NCBI GenBank assembly: GCA_910584475.1 | Contig: CAJUBD010000016.1 | Span: 3,249 to 67,248, forward strand | Direction of reading: 5' to 3' | DNA from: an uncultured Treponema sp. | GTDB taxonomy: Bacteria > Spirochaetota > Spirochaetia > Treponematales > Treponemataceae | Length of the DNA stretch: 64,000 nt | In this document: piece after piece, positions 43,659 to 51,568 of the stretch | How the letters are laid out: every line of letters starts with the position of its first letter | Numbering within the stretch: position 1 is the first letter of the stretch | The notes under the pieces: generated by a model | Database searches by the model: none | What the model saw: only the letters and a program-made list of their open reading frames with translations | What the model was told of the DNA's origin: nothing | Translations under genes and position numbers: made by a program

Positions 43659-45101
43659 TTACTTCCCCACACAAAAGTTTGCAAAAATATTTTCCAAAAT
43701 GTCATCGCTTGTAACTTCGCCTGTGATTTCTCCAAGCGCATCGAGCGCGTCTTCCAAGTCCTGAACTACTGCGTCAAGTGAAAAATCCTCGCTCACCAAA
43801 AGCGCATGGCTTACGCTTTCGAGCGCGTTTTGCACGAGATGCTTTTGCCGCGCGCTGCCAAGTCCTGCCTGCGTTCGCTCAGTTTGTGCGCCTCCTAGCA
43901 AAACCGATTTTATCTTTTGAACCAAATCTTTGATGCCTTCGCCGCTTTTCGCGCTGACAAAAATTTCTCCGCACAATTTTTTTATTTTCAATTTGTCTTC
44001 GTTTGAAAGCGAAATTCTTTTTTGCGAATTCGTCTTGTCGATTTTATTCCAAATGAAAATAATTTTTTCGTTTCGCGCACCAATGAAGTCAAAGTCGATT
44101 TTTTCTTCGGTGAGCGAATTGTCGGCGAGATACAAAATCAAATCTGCGTCCGCGCTCAATTCGCGCGTGGCATCCAAACCGCGCAATTCCACCTTGTCGC
44201 TGGTTTCGCGCAAGCCCGCCGTGTCGAAAAGTCGCGCGGGAATTCCATCGATGCTGATCCAACTTTCAATCCAATCGCGCGTCGTGCCTTCCACATCGCT
44301 TACGATTGCGCGTTCTTCTTTTAAAAGCGCGTTGAACAAACTGGATTTCCCGGCATTGGTTTTTCCGCACAAGACGATTCGCGCGCCTTCTTGGAAAAGT
44401 TTTTCGCTTTGCCAACTCGCGTTTAAGATTTCGAGCGCATGTTTCGCTTCGAGCAATTTTTTTTTGTCGAATGCATCGGCAATTGTTTCTTCATCTTCAG
44501 GATATTCGATTCCCACTTCAATTTCCGCAAGCGTTTCCACAAGCAATTTTTTTATGCGCAAAATTTCTTCGAACAAATTTCCGGCAAGTCGACCGGCGGC
44601 TTTTTGGCTTGAAATATTTGTGCGGCTTTCGATGATTTCGCGGACAGCCTCGGCTTTTGTCAAATCCGTTTTTCCGTTGATGAAAGCGCGAAAAGTAAAC
44701 TCGCCGCGTTCGGCTTTGCGAAATCCGTTTCGCAAAAGCAAATCAAAAATTCCTATTATAATTGCAGTTCCGCCGTGGCAAGAAATTTCTGCCATTTCTT
44801 CGCCTGTAAAACTTTTCGGCGCACGGAAAACTGAAATCAAAACTTCATCAATCTTTTTCTGTCGACTTTTTTCTATACCTATACCCTGTATAGGTATTTT
44901 ACTTTCGCTTGGCTCTACAATCCAGCCGTATACGATTGAATTGCCTTGCGCGGATTTGAGCGCGTTCGGCCGCGAAAAAATTTTTGAGACAAGTTCAATT
45001 GTGTTTTTGCCAGAAGCGCGAATGATTCCCAATGCCGCTGGCGCGAGAGATGTGGCAATTGCGGCGATGGGTTCTTCGGGAGCGTAACCAGTCGTGTCCA
45101 T
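43659..45101 (-). CDS. mnmE: tRNA modification GTPase MnmE
   Basis: With MnmG it installs 5-carboxymethylaminomethyl groups at U34 of tRNAs. The 480-residue product has the N-terminal formyl-THF-binding domain (IAAIATSLAPAALGIIRASG), the G domain (GKTNAGKSSLFNALLKEE, SDVEGTTRD, DTAGLRETSD, WNKID) and the C-terminal FCVGK, matching the family C-[I/V]-G-K end. It lies 2 bp after the stop of the DUF4015 gene, lacks its own Shine-Dalgarno and is probably translated by coupling. A long frame on the opposite strand is an antisense shadow. Confidence 0.96.
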   Translation of the reverse strand: MDTTGYAPEEPIAAIATSLAPAALGIIRASGKNTIELVSKIFSRPNALKSAQGNSIVYGWIVEPSESKIPIQGIGIEKSRQKKIDEVLISVFRAPKSFTGEEMAEISCHGGTAIIIGIFDLLLRNGFRKAERGEFTFRAFINGKTDLTKAEAVREIIESRTNISSQKAAGRLAGNLFEEILRIKKLLVETLAEIEVGIEYPEDEETIADAFDKKKLLEAKHALEILNASWQSEKLFQEGARIVLCGKTNAGKSSLFNALLKEERAIVSDVEGTTRDWIESWISIDGIPARLFDTAGLRETSDKVELRGLDATRELSADADLILYLADNSLTEEKIDFDFIGARNEKIIFIWNKIDKTNSQKRISLSNEDKLKIKKLCGEIFVSAKSGEGIKDLVQKIKSVLLGGAQTERTQAGLGSARQKHLVQNALESVSHALLVSEDFSLDAVVQDLEDALDALGEITGEVTSDDILENIFANFCVGK

Positions 45102-45103
45102 GG

Positions 45104-47635
45104 TTAGTTTGCTTGCCCAAAATATTCGTCGAAAACTTTGCGGGTTTGCGAAGCGAATTCATTGAACGGACTTGTCTGCACTTCTTGAGTCAAAACAGAA
45201 TCGAGAACGCTCAAATTGTTTTTGTCTGGCAAACTCGCGTTTTCTCGCACCGCGTCGATGTAAAACGAAAGCGGTTGTGTTTTCGGTCCGATTGCCGGCT
45301 TGCGAAAATTTTTGGCAGCCTCGTAGGATGGACCCGTGTATTCCGTATCGCCCGGGTCAGGAGAGAGTTTCGTATAATTTCCCGCATTGTTCCAAAACAT
45401 ATAGCCTCGGTCAACGCTGTCACGCACGCCGAATACTTCTTTCAAAACATATTCTTTGTCATAGTATGCGCGATCGTAAGGCACATTCAGGAAAAACGCT
45501 TGCACCCATGGACGCACCACAACTTTGTCGCGGGCAATGACCGTGTTGCGATAAGTGCCATAATAATAAATTCTGTATGGTCGCTCTTCGTAAGGCTTGT
45601 AATTCATGAATTTATTTTCAAAATGGCTCGGATAAAACATCGGGCAAATCACATCGACATATTGAGCGAGCGTTTCCACATCTTGCCCTGTGCGCGTTCC
45701 GCTGCGATACCATCCGTTCGCGCCGTAAATGTCGATTCCAATCGGCGCGGAAATATTTTCTCGCGCATAAGAAAGGAAACTTCGCAGTGCCCCCTCCTTG
45801 TCCATTTCGTGACTTTGCCAGCGATAATTAGCGTTGTACAAATTCGTGCCGTCTGTCGGAAAACGAATGTAGTCGAATTGAATTTCATCGAAGCCGCGCG
45901 CGATCAATTCCTTTGCAATCGCGACATTGTATTCCCACACTTCGGGACAAAACGGATCTACCCATGCCTCGTCATAATAATTTGTCTGCGTCGTTCCGTC
46001 TTCCAAAGTTTCCGTATTTTTGATTCCGCGCCACGCGCGGCCAGTGCGCTTGTCCCAAACCGCATACGCGCCGTTATTGTATTCCGCAAGATTCCTGTCT
46101 TTGAAAACGACGATTCGTGCGATGAGATAAATGTTTTCGTCTTTGAAAGTCTTGACGAAATTTTCCAAGTTGAGCGCGTACTTGCTCACCACGCCTTTTT
46201 GCAAAACAAGTTCGTCTTGAGAATCATAGCGCAAAAGTCCATAGTCGTCTTTCATGTCAATGACGAGCGAATTCAATTTGTTGTCCAAAATTATTTTTTT
46301 GAATTTTTCAGGTCCGCCTGGCAAATGCGCCTGATAGCACGGAACATACAGACTTTTTTGCCCGTCGATTTTCGCGGCGTAAGGCGAAAGAATTTTTCCG
46401 CTTTCCAAAAGCCAAAGTTCGTTCAGCAAAATGTCGCCGCCGATTTTTTTAGCTGCGGAATTTTCACCGGGAATCCAAGCCGCGTTTACCAAAAACTCGT
46501 TTTGAGCGAATTGAGGAAAATATACGGAAAGCGCGTCATTCAAATCTGAAACTTCGCCCGAAAGCAAATTGTATGAGCCGACTTTTCCGGGCGACATAAA
46601 CGCGAGCGAAGAGCCAGTTTGCCAAAGAGCGTCAATCGTGTCGCAAGGCTCGTTTCCCTTGTAAACGCAGGCGGATTTTTTCGTCGCCAAATCAAAATGA
46701 TAAATTCGCGGAAGGAAAGTTTGCGACAAATAAACTTCGCAATGCAAAAATCCATTTTCGTCTTTTGCCACGATTGGCAAAATGTCCGCCACTTCGTCCG
46801 CGCCGTTGCTCGGATCGCTCGAAGCAAGTCCTTCACGCGCTTCAAGCCAACTGGGTTTCGCCGCGTCCGCGCGATAATAATAAAGTCCCAAGATCGAATG
46901 CGCCTCGAATACGATCGTTTCGTTGCGGACATTTTCGCCCGAACCAGTTTTCATAGAAGCAATTGCCACCGACTTGATTCCGTTCGTGCGCAAACTTGCC
47001 GAGCCGATATTTTTCCAAGAAAGTCCGCCGTCGCGCGAAAGGAAAACTCGTTCCTTCGTAGCGCAAACCATTTCCAAAGGATTTAGCGGATTGTACGCCA
47101 AATCCTTCAAATCTTGAACGTGAGTTTCGTAAGTCGTGTTTTCGCCGTCAAATTTTTTCATGACGAAAGTCGGCAAGCCGGAATTCCGTGTCTCGAAATT
47201 TTCCAAGTCCTGCGAAAACAAAATTCCTTTGTCTGTTATGAAATAAAAATTTTGCGAAGAATTTTCAAAATTGGGATTTAGCGTGTTATTCGAGAAATTT
47301 TTTATAGGAAGAATTTGCCTGACTTCGCCTTTATCCCAAAGCGCGATTTTACTTCCATTGTGCGAAATTTTGAAAAGCCCTTTTTCCGTGGCGAGCAAAG
47401 TGTTCGCAGTTTCAAGTGAAACAGTTTTTTTTCTTTCGTTCAAATTCGGCAAATCCGACTTTGAATTGCCGCGAGATTTTTTCGTGGAATTTCTCGCCGC
47501 GACTTGCGCTTCGGAATTCTGCCCCTCCACGATTTTCGGCAAAGAATAAAGCGGCCGATTGAGGCGTTCGTTTTCCTGCGCGAACGAATTCATCGCAAGA
47601 AAAAATGTCATTAAAAAAATAATAGATTTTTTCAT
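45104..47635 (-). CDS. Secreted DUF4015 putative glycoside hydrolase with N-terminal beta-propeller-like region
   Basis: An 843-residue exported protein. The signal peptide is KKSIIFLMTFFLAMNSFAQ. Residues about 60-430 contain repeated beta-rich segments (TNTLLATEKGLFKISHNGSK, VFLSRDGGLSWKNIGSASLR) like BNR/propeller blades. The C-terminal half is the DUF4015 TIM-barrel-like domain: NSLVIDMKDDYGLLRYDS, ELIARGFDEIQFDYIRFPTD, IGIDIYGANGWYR, VDVICPMFYPSHF. Likely acts on cell-envelope or extracellular glycans, but the substrate is unknown. It is in a tight operon with mnmE. Confidence 0.85.
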   Translation of the reverse strand: MKKSIIFLMTFFLAMNSFAQENERLNRPLYSLPKIVEGQNSEAQVAARNSTKKSRGNSKSDLPNLNERKKTVSLETANTLLATEKGLFKISHNGSKIALWDKGEVRQILPIKNFSNNTLNPNFENSSQNFYFITDKGILFSQDLENFETRNSGLPTFVMKKFDGENTTYETHVQDLKDLAYNPLNPLEMVCATKERVFLSRDGGLSWKNIGSASLRTNGIKSVAIASMKTGSGENVRNETIVFEAHSILGLYYYRADAAKPSWLEAREGLASSDPSNGADEVADILPIVAKDENGFLHCEVYLSQTFLPRIYHFDLATKKSACVYKGNEPCDTIDALWQTGSSLAFMSPGKVGSYNLLSGEVSDLNDALSVYFPQFAQNEFLVNAAWIPGENSAAKKIGGDILLNELWLLESGKILSPYAAKIDGQKSLYVPCYQAHLPGGPEKFKKIILDNKLNSLVIDMKDDYGLLRYDSQDELVLQKGVVSKYALNLENFVKTFKDENIYLIARIVVFKDRNLAEYNNGAYAVWDKRTGRAWRGIKNTETLEDGTTQTNYYDEAWVDPFCPEVWEYNVAIAKELIARGFDEIQFDYIRFPTDGTNLYNANYRWQSHEMDKEGALRSFLSYARENISAPIGIDIYGANGWYRSGTRTGQDVETLAQYVDVICPMFYPSHFENKFMNYKPYEERPYRIYYYGTYRNTVIARDKVVVRPWVQAFFLNVPYDRAYYDKEYVLKEVFGVRDSVDRGYMFWNNAGNYTKLSPDPGDTEYTGPSYEAAKNFRKPAIGPKTQPLSFYIDAVRENASLPDKNNLSVLDSVLTQEVQTSPFNEFASQTRKVFDEYFGQAN

Positions 47636-47669
47636 AATTACTCTATCGGCAGAAACGCAGAATTTTTTT

Positions 47670-47712
47670 ACAACTTTTAAATTGAGCGTCAAAAATGTTG
47701 CCGACAAATTTA
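47670..47712 (+). repeat. Intergenic repeat, family A left module
   Basis: TTTTAAATTGAGCGTCAAAA, ATGTTGCCGACAAATTTAA and CAATAATTA reproduce the left module of family A without the terminal hairpin, between the DUF4015 gene and the ABC permease promoter. Confidence 0.4.
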
Positions 47713-47794
47713 ACAATAATTACAAGATTCGTCTTTGCAAATAAATTCAATTGTAACATGGAAATTTTGTAAAGGCGATTTTTGAAGAAAGCGT

Positions 47795-47823
47795 TTGCAC
47801 ATTCTTTGAAAATTTGATATATT
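47795..47823 (+). promoter_or_regulatory. Leaderless promoter of the amino-acid permease gene
   Basis: TTGCAC, a 17-bp spacer and TATATT, then 6 nt and the ATG at 47830. No Shine-Dalgarno is present. Confidence 0.65.
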
Positions 47824-47829
47824 TCATCT

Positions 47830-48495
47830 ATGAATGAACGACTTTGGAACATCGTCACTGACTCGTTTTTTAAAATCCTTGTTCCTGGAATAAAAATTAC
47901 GATTCCTCTCACAATCGTTTCGTTTTCGCTTTCGCTCGTAATAGGAATTTTGGTCGCGCTCGTTCAATTTGCAAATGTAAAAATTCTCAAAACAGTTTCG
48001 CGGTTTTATATTTGGGTCACTCGCGGCACGCCTATTTTGGTACAGCTTTACGTTGTGTTTTATGGCTTGCCGAATCTTGGAATTATGATTGAGCCGATTC
48101 CTGCGGCGATTTTTGTTTTCGCGTTCAATGAAGGCGCGTATTCCGCTGAAACTATGCGTGCCGCTTTTGAAAGCGTCAGCCCCGGACAAATCGAGGCGGG
48201 CTATTGCGTCGGTATGAGTTATCCGCAGATAATTTGGCACATAGTCTTGCCGCAAGCGTTCCGTACCGCGTTCCCCCCGCTTTCCAATTCGCTGATTGCG
48301 ATGGTAAAAGAGACGTCGCTCGCTGCGAACATTACTGTCGCCGAAATGTTTATGGCCACGCAAAGAATCGTCGCGCGCACTTACGAACCGCTCGCACTTT
48401 ATATAGAAGTCGCGCTGATTTATCTTGCGTTCTGCACGGTGCTCACTCGCCTTCAGCATTTTGGCGAAAAAAAATTGAATGCCGCCGTTCCTTAA
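47830..48495 (+). CDS. Polar amino-acid ABC transporter permease (HisM/GlnP family)
   Basis: A 221-residue inner-membrane permease with about five helices. The family segment FYIWVTRGTPILVQLYVVFY and the EAA loop for ATPase docking (EAGYCVGMSYPQIIWHIVLP) are intact, with Q-A-F-R-T after it. The binding protein and ATPase that usually accompany it are absent nearby, so it must use partners encoded elsewhere. Confidence 0.9.
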   Translation: MNERLWNIVTDSFFKILVPGIKITIPLTIVSFSLSLVIGILVALVQFANVKILKTVSRFYIWVTRGTPILVQLYVVFYGLPNLGIMIEPIPAAIFVFAFNEGAYSAETMRAAFESVSPGQIEAGYCVGMSYPQIIWHIVLPQAFRTAFPPLSNSLIAMVKETSLAANITVAEMFMATQRIVARTYEPLALYIEVALIYLAFCTVLTRLQHFGEKKLNAAVP

Positions 48496-48501
48496 TTTTC
48501 G

Positions 48502-48625
48502 GCAATGAGCGAATTGTCAAATTCGGGAATTGCCGAAAAAGTCGTTTCGCAGCAAAGCGAGAAACGACGATAAATAAGCGAGTTTTGCGAAGCGAAACTC
48601 GTATTAAAATCAGCGGAGCGATTTC
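48502..48625. repeat. Intergenic hairpin repeat, family A (composite)
   Basis: TTTTCGGCAAT...ATTGCCGAAAA, then GTCGTTTCGC/GCGAGAAACGAC, then ATAAATAAGCGAGTTTTGCG with CGAAACTCGTATTAAAATCAG. It lies between two convergent genes. Confidence 0.55.
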
Positions 48626-48649
48626 AGTCGTTTAGTCTAAGCATATGAA

Positions 48650-49318
48650 TTACAAGTCCACTTTTTCAAATCTTTTTGCGGAAATTTTGTAAGTGAAAAT
48701 CCAGCCTAAAATGTAAATCAAAATTCCTGCGAAGAGAATTGGTATTTGCAAAGGAAAATTTTTTACGTCAAACGAATCAAGTTTCATAATGAGCGGCACT
48801 TGAAAATTTCTGCCGAGCAAAATTATCGTGTCCAAAACAATGTACGCCGCGAAAAAAACTATGCTCGCCAACAAATAAGGAATGCCTGGTCGTTCGGCTT
48901 TTTTGTAAAACGCGCTGAAAAATATGATGTGCCAAAGTGTCAGCGGAATCATTGCCATGCCGTAAAACGCGAAGTTCGCGTTTATGCCGGCGGCGTTCGG
49001 CATCGCAACGACTTTCGCGCCTATTATCGCGAACGGAATGCTGATTGCGAATTCCAAAATTTCCACGAAAATCACAAGCAGGCATCGTGCCTTTACGATG
49101 TCTTTTTTCGCTATGGGGAGAATCTGCGAATAAAGGATGTCGTTGTTTATTTGTGCGTTGTTGAAGACAAAAAAAATGTTCAGCGTAATGTAGAAAAAAG
49201 GAATGTATCGCGGATAGTTCGGAACGCACATCATGCTTGCAAAGCTCAAGAAAATATAATTTATTGGCGAAAGGCAAAGGTAAATTTCTTTTTGAAGAAG
49301 ATGTTTTATATTTTTCAT
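48650..49318 (-). CDS. ABC-2 type membrane permease
   Basis: A 222-residue integral membrane protein with about six helices (INYIFLSFASMMCVPNYPRY, FYITLNIFFVFNNAQINNDI, PLTLWHIIFFSAFYKKA) resembling ABC-2 permeases of the YtrC/BcrB type. Its start overlaps the end of the ATPase gene by 4 nt, so the two form one transporter. The substrate is unknown; antimicrobial-peptide export or cell-wall stress functions are typical for this type. Confidence 0.8.
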   Translation of the reverse strand: MKNIKHLLQKEIYLCLSPINYIFLSFASMMCVPNYPRYIPFFYITLNIFFVFNNAQINNDILYSQILPIAKKDIVKARCLLVIFVEILEFAISIPFAIIGAKVVAMPNAAGINANFAFYGMAMIPLTLWHIIFFSAFYKKAERPGIPYLLASIVFFAAYIVLDTIILLGRNFQVPLIMKLDSFDVKNFPLQIPILFAGILIYILGWIFTYKISAKRFEKVDL

Positions 49319-50037
49319 TTTTTCTCCAAATGCACGATTATGTCGTCTAGAGTGGGCGAGGAGATTCCGATGTTAGAATATTTTTCTCGGAAACGCTCAA
49401 GTGCGCAACTTTCGATGATTGTTCCGTTTCTTATGTAGGTTATCGAGTCGGCGCATTTTTCCAAATCGTTCGTGATATGCGTGGAAAAGAAAATGCCGCG
49501 CTCGCCGCCACAAACATATTCTTTGAACAGAGTCGTAAGTTCATCGCGCGAAATCGGATCAAGCGAAGATGTCGGCTCGTCGAGAATCAAAAGCCTCGCG
49601 TCATGGCTCATCGCAAGCGCGATCTGATATTTTATTTTCATTCCCGCCGACAAGTCTTTTATGCGCTTGCTTTCGTCCAAATCGAATTTTTTTATCAGCG
49701 AAGAATATGTCGAGTCGCTCCAACTTGCGAAAAAGTTTTTTGTGACTTTCGTGATAGCCGAAATTTTTTTCAGCTCGTAAAAACATTCCGCTCCAGTTAT
49801 GTAGCCGATCGAATTTTTCACCGCGTCTTCGTTTTGGGAAATGTCGAAGTCATTTATGACGACTTTTCCGCTTTCAGGATGAACGAGCCTTAGCATGGAT
49901 TTTATAGTCGTGGATTTGCCGGCGCCGTTTCTGCCGATGAAGCCCATTATCTTTCCTTTTTCCAAGGAAAAACTCACGCCGTCCAATTTGAATTGAGGAT
50001 AGGATTTGCAAAGGTTCGTGACTTCCAAAAGCGGCAT
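49315..50037 (-). CDS. ABC transporter ATP-binding protein
   Basis: A 240-residue ATPase paired with the ABC-2 permease. Walker A GRNGAGKSTTIKS, a variant signature LSAGMKIKYQIALAMSHD, Walker B LLILDEPTSSLDP and the switch region FFSTHITNDLEKCADSI. The LSAGMK form of the signature is usual for YtrB/BcrA-like exporters. AGGGA lies 7 nt before the ATG. It is the last clear host gene before the mobile element. Confidence 0.92.
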   Translation of the reverse strand: MPLLEVTNLCKSYPQFKLDGVSFSLEKGKIMGFIGRNGAGKSTTIKSMLRLVHPESGKVVINDFDISQNEDAVKNSIGYITGAECFYELKKISAITKVTKNFFASWSDSTYSSLIKKFDLDESKRIKDLSAGMKIKYQIALAMSHDARLLILDEPTSSLDPISRDELTTLFKEYVCGGERGIFFSTHITNDLEKCADSITYIRNGTIIESCALERFREKYSNIGISSPTLDDIIVHLEKK

Positions 50038-50116
50038 AAAAAATTCCCTACGCTATTTTACAATTTGCTTTTTTGCTTGTCAAGTTTTTTCGAGTGAATT
50101 ATCAAATCTAAATGAT

Positions 50117-50155
50117 AAAATTCGCCCCATAGTTGTGAGGGGAAAAAATTCGCCC
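50117..50155. repeat. Direct repeat AAAATTCGCCC
   Basis: The 11-mer occurs at 50117-50127 and 50145-50155, 28 bp apart, just before the composition changes. A GGGGACAGGCAC motif lies at about 50194. It could be part of the element boundary or an operator. Confidence 0.35.
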
Positions 50156-50229
50156 TTGCGACACAATACAGAGCGACCATGCGTGTGGAGAATGGGGACA
50201 GGCACGGCCGCTTTTTGCGACTGAAAAAA

Positions 50230-50268
50230 GGTTGTGAGAGAAATCCCATTCTTCTCGCAGCCTTTTTT
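50230..50268 (+). terminator. Rho-independent terminator
   Basis: GGTTGTGAGA (50230-50239) pairs with TCTCGCAGCC (50253-50262), including two G-U pairs, followed by TTTTTT. No recognised gene ends here on this strand, so it may insulate the element from host transcription or end a small RNA. Confidence 0.6.
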
Positions 50269-50295
50269 ATTTTTATTGCCGGAAGCCGCAGTAAA

Positions 50296-50321
50296 AAAAT
50301 GTAGCAACGTTGCTACATTTT
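50296..50321. promoter_or_regulatory. Perfect 26-bp palindrome upstream of parA
   Basis: The core GTAGCAACGTTGCTAC is extended symmetrically by AAAAT on the left and ATTTT on the right, so all 26 bp are palindromic. It lies 54 bp before the parA start. This is the position of a centromere (parS) or of an autorepression operator for a parAB operon. Confidence 0.7.
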
Positions 50322-50375
50322 GAAAGGCCGTCTTGGGCAGGCAGGCACGCGCTGCGGATTCCGGAAGGAAGCATT

Positions 50376-51146
50376 ATGGTAATAACATTTTCAAGCATGA
50401 AAGGCGGGGTTGGAAAATCGACCGTCGCCGTGCTGCTGGCGAACAACCTCGCGGCGCGCGGCAAGAAGGTCCTGTTCTTCGACATGGACACGAACAACTC
50501 GTCCACAATCTACTACACGACGGGAATCGCGGACGAGTTCCCGTCGCAGAACGTGGCGGAGGCGCTGAGCAGGAGGAGTGTGGAGGGCTGCGCGGTAAAG
50601 TCGCGCATAGACAACGTGGACATCGTGCCCTCTAGCCTCAGGCTCTTCGACATTCGCTCCATCGACTACCACGCCCTGAAGAGGACGCTCTCGGAAACCG
50701 CGTCGGCCTACGACTGCGTAGTCATAGACACCGCGCCAACCTACGACAACCTCGTGATGAACGCGCTCTACGCGGCCGACCGCATCCTAACACCCGTCCA
50801 GCTGGACTCCTTCAACCTCACGACATTGCGCTTCCTGAGGACACACCTGTACGACGAGCTTCAGGAGCAGGTGGAAAAATGGTTCGTGTTCTATTCGTTC
50901 TGGAAGGACAACCTTGCCTCGTTTGAGTTTTCAATCCAGTCGCAGTTCGCGGCCATCTTCGAGAGCGAGTTCGACAATATCCTCAACATAGAGGTCCCCT
51001 CCACGCCCGCGGCGCAAAAGTACACGCAGACCGCCGAGAAAATCTCAACCAGCTCGCGCATGGTAGGAAACCAAAGGCTCGCGACGGCAATCAACCGCCT
51101 CGCGAACTTCATCACCGGCGAGGACACGACGGTCCAAAGGTTCTAG
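50376..51146 (+). CDS. parA: ParA family partition ATPase
   Basis: A 256-residue Walker-type ATPase that positions plasmid or element DNA. It starts MVITFSSMKGGVGKST with the deviant Walker A lysine pair, then VLFFDMDTNNSSTIYY (A'), YDCVVIDTAPTYDNLVMNAL (Walker B) and LTPVQLDSFNLTTL. It lacks an N-terminal DNA-binding extension, so it is of the small Soj/type Ib size. AGGAA precedes the ATG. It is followed by a DUF6291 gene and parB. Confidence 0.92.
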   Translation: MVITFSSMKGGVGKSTVAVLLANNLAARGKKVLFFDMDTNNSSTIYYTTGIADEFPSQNVAEALSRRSVEGCAVKSRIDNVDIVPSSLRLFDIRSIDYHALKRTLSETASAYDCVVIDTAPTYDNLVMNALYAADRILTPVQLDSFNLTTLRFLRTHLYDELQEQVEKWFVFYSFWKDNLASFEFSIQSQFAAIFESEFDNILNIEVPSTPAAQKYTQTAEKISTSSRMVGNQRLATAINRLANFITGEDTTVQRF

Positions 51147-51161
51147 CGGAGGGAGCTTCGA

Positions 51162-51477
51162 ATGAAGGGCAGACATTCCGACAGGAACGACATTTCCGTG
51201 AAGCACTACAAAAGCTTCTACGAGGCAGCCAAGCAGCTGCCGACCGACATAGAACGACTGGCGTTCTATGTCGGAATCGACGAATACAGGTTCGAGGGCA
51301 AGCCCCCCCGAATCCGACAACCCCGCTCTGAAAATAGCGTTCACGCTCGCCAAGTCGAGAATAGACGCGGACGCGAGGGCGAGCTGGAACGGCTCGAAGG
51401 GAGGCGCGCCGAGAGGCAACAGGAACGCGGCGAAAAAACAACACGGTTGTTCCAAGAAAACAAGCGGGGATGCATAA
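51162..51477 (+). pseudogene. DUF6291 protein, frameshifted at a C7 tract
   Basis: The first frame (from ATG 51162, SD GGGAG) encodes KHYKSFYEAAKQLPTDIERL, AFYVGIDEYRFEGKPP. Removing one C from the run at 51303-51309 continues it into ESDNPALKIAFTLAKSRID and SKGGAPRGNRNAAKKQ, ending at 51477. Together these give the full DUF6291 pattern (about 104 residues) found in phages and plasmids next to replication genes. As sequenced, translation passes into an unrelated frame. It may be a real mutation, a +1 slippage site (CCC-C) or an assembly error. Confidence 0.75.
51303..51309 (+). repeat. C7 homopolymer at the DUF6291 frameshift
   Basis: Seven C at the point where the two DUF6291 reading frames meet. 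C6 restores one frame. Confidence 0.7.
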
Positions 51478-51505
51478 TGTCGCCGACAAAATTGCGCGGG
51501 CGTCA

Positions 51506-51532
51506 TAAACTTAAGTTTGCATCGTAAACTTA
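51506..51532. promoter_or_regulatory. Palindrome and repeat before parB
   Basis: AAACTTAAGTTT (51507-51518) is a perfect palindrome, and TAAACTTA occurs at 51506-51513 and 51525-51532 (19 bp apart). It lies 37 bp before the parB-like start and could be an operator. Confidence 0.35.
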
Positions 51533-51568
51533 TTGTTCGCACATGGCTTTTTATGGGAGGAAAAATAA

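Noticed and set aside
44872..44900. Palindromic TATACCCTGTATAGGTAT segment in mnmE
   Set aside because: Within coding sequence in a variable surface loop, with the frame intact; no independent support for a site.
43930..45087. Long plus-strand reading frame opposite mnmE
   Set aside because: It is the antisense shadow of a clear, full-length mnmE. Its Ser/Arg-rich sequence has no domain and no ribosome-binding site.
45032..46549. 505-codon plus-strand frame opposite the DUF4015 gene
   Set aside because: Antisense shadow with low-complexity Arg/Phe-rich translation. The minus-strand gene has a signal peptide and family motifs.
50179..50304. 41-codon plus-strand frame before parA
   Set aside because: It runs through a rho-independent terminator and into the 26-bp palindrome, and has no Shine-Dalgarno or similarity.
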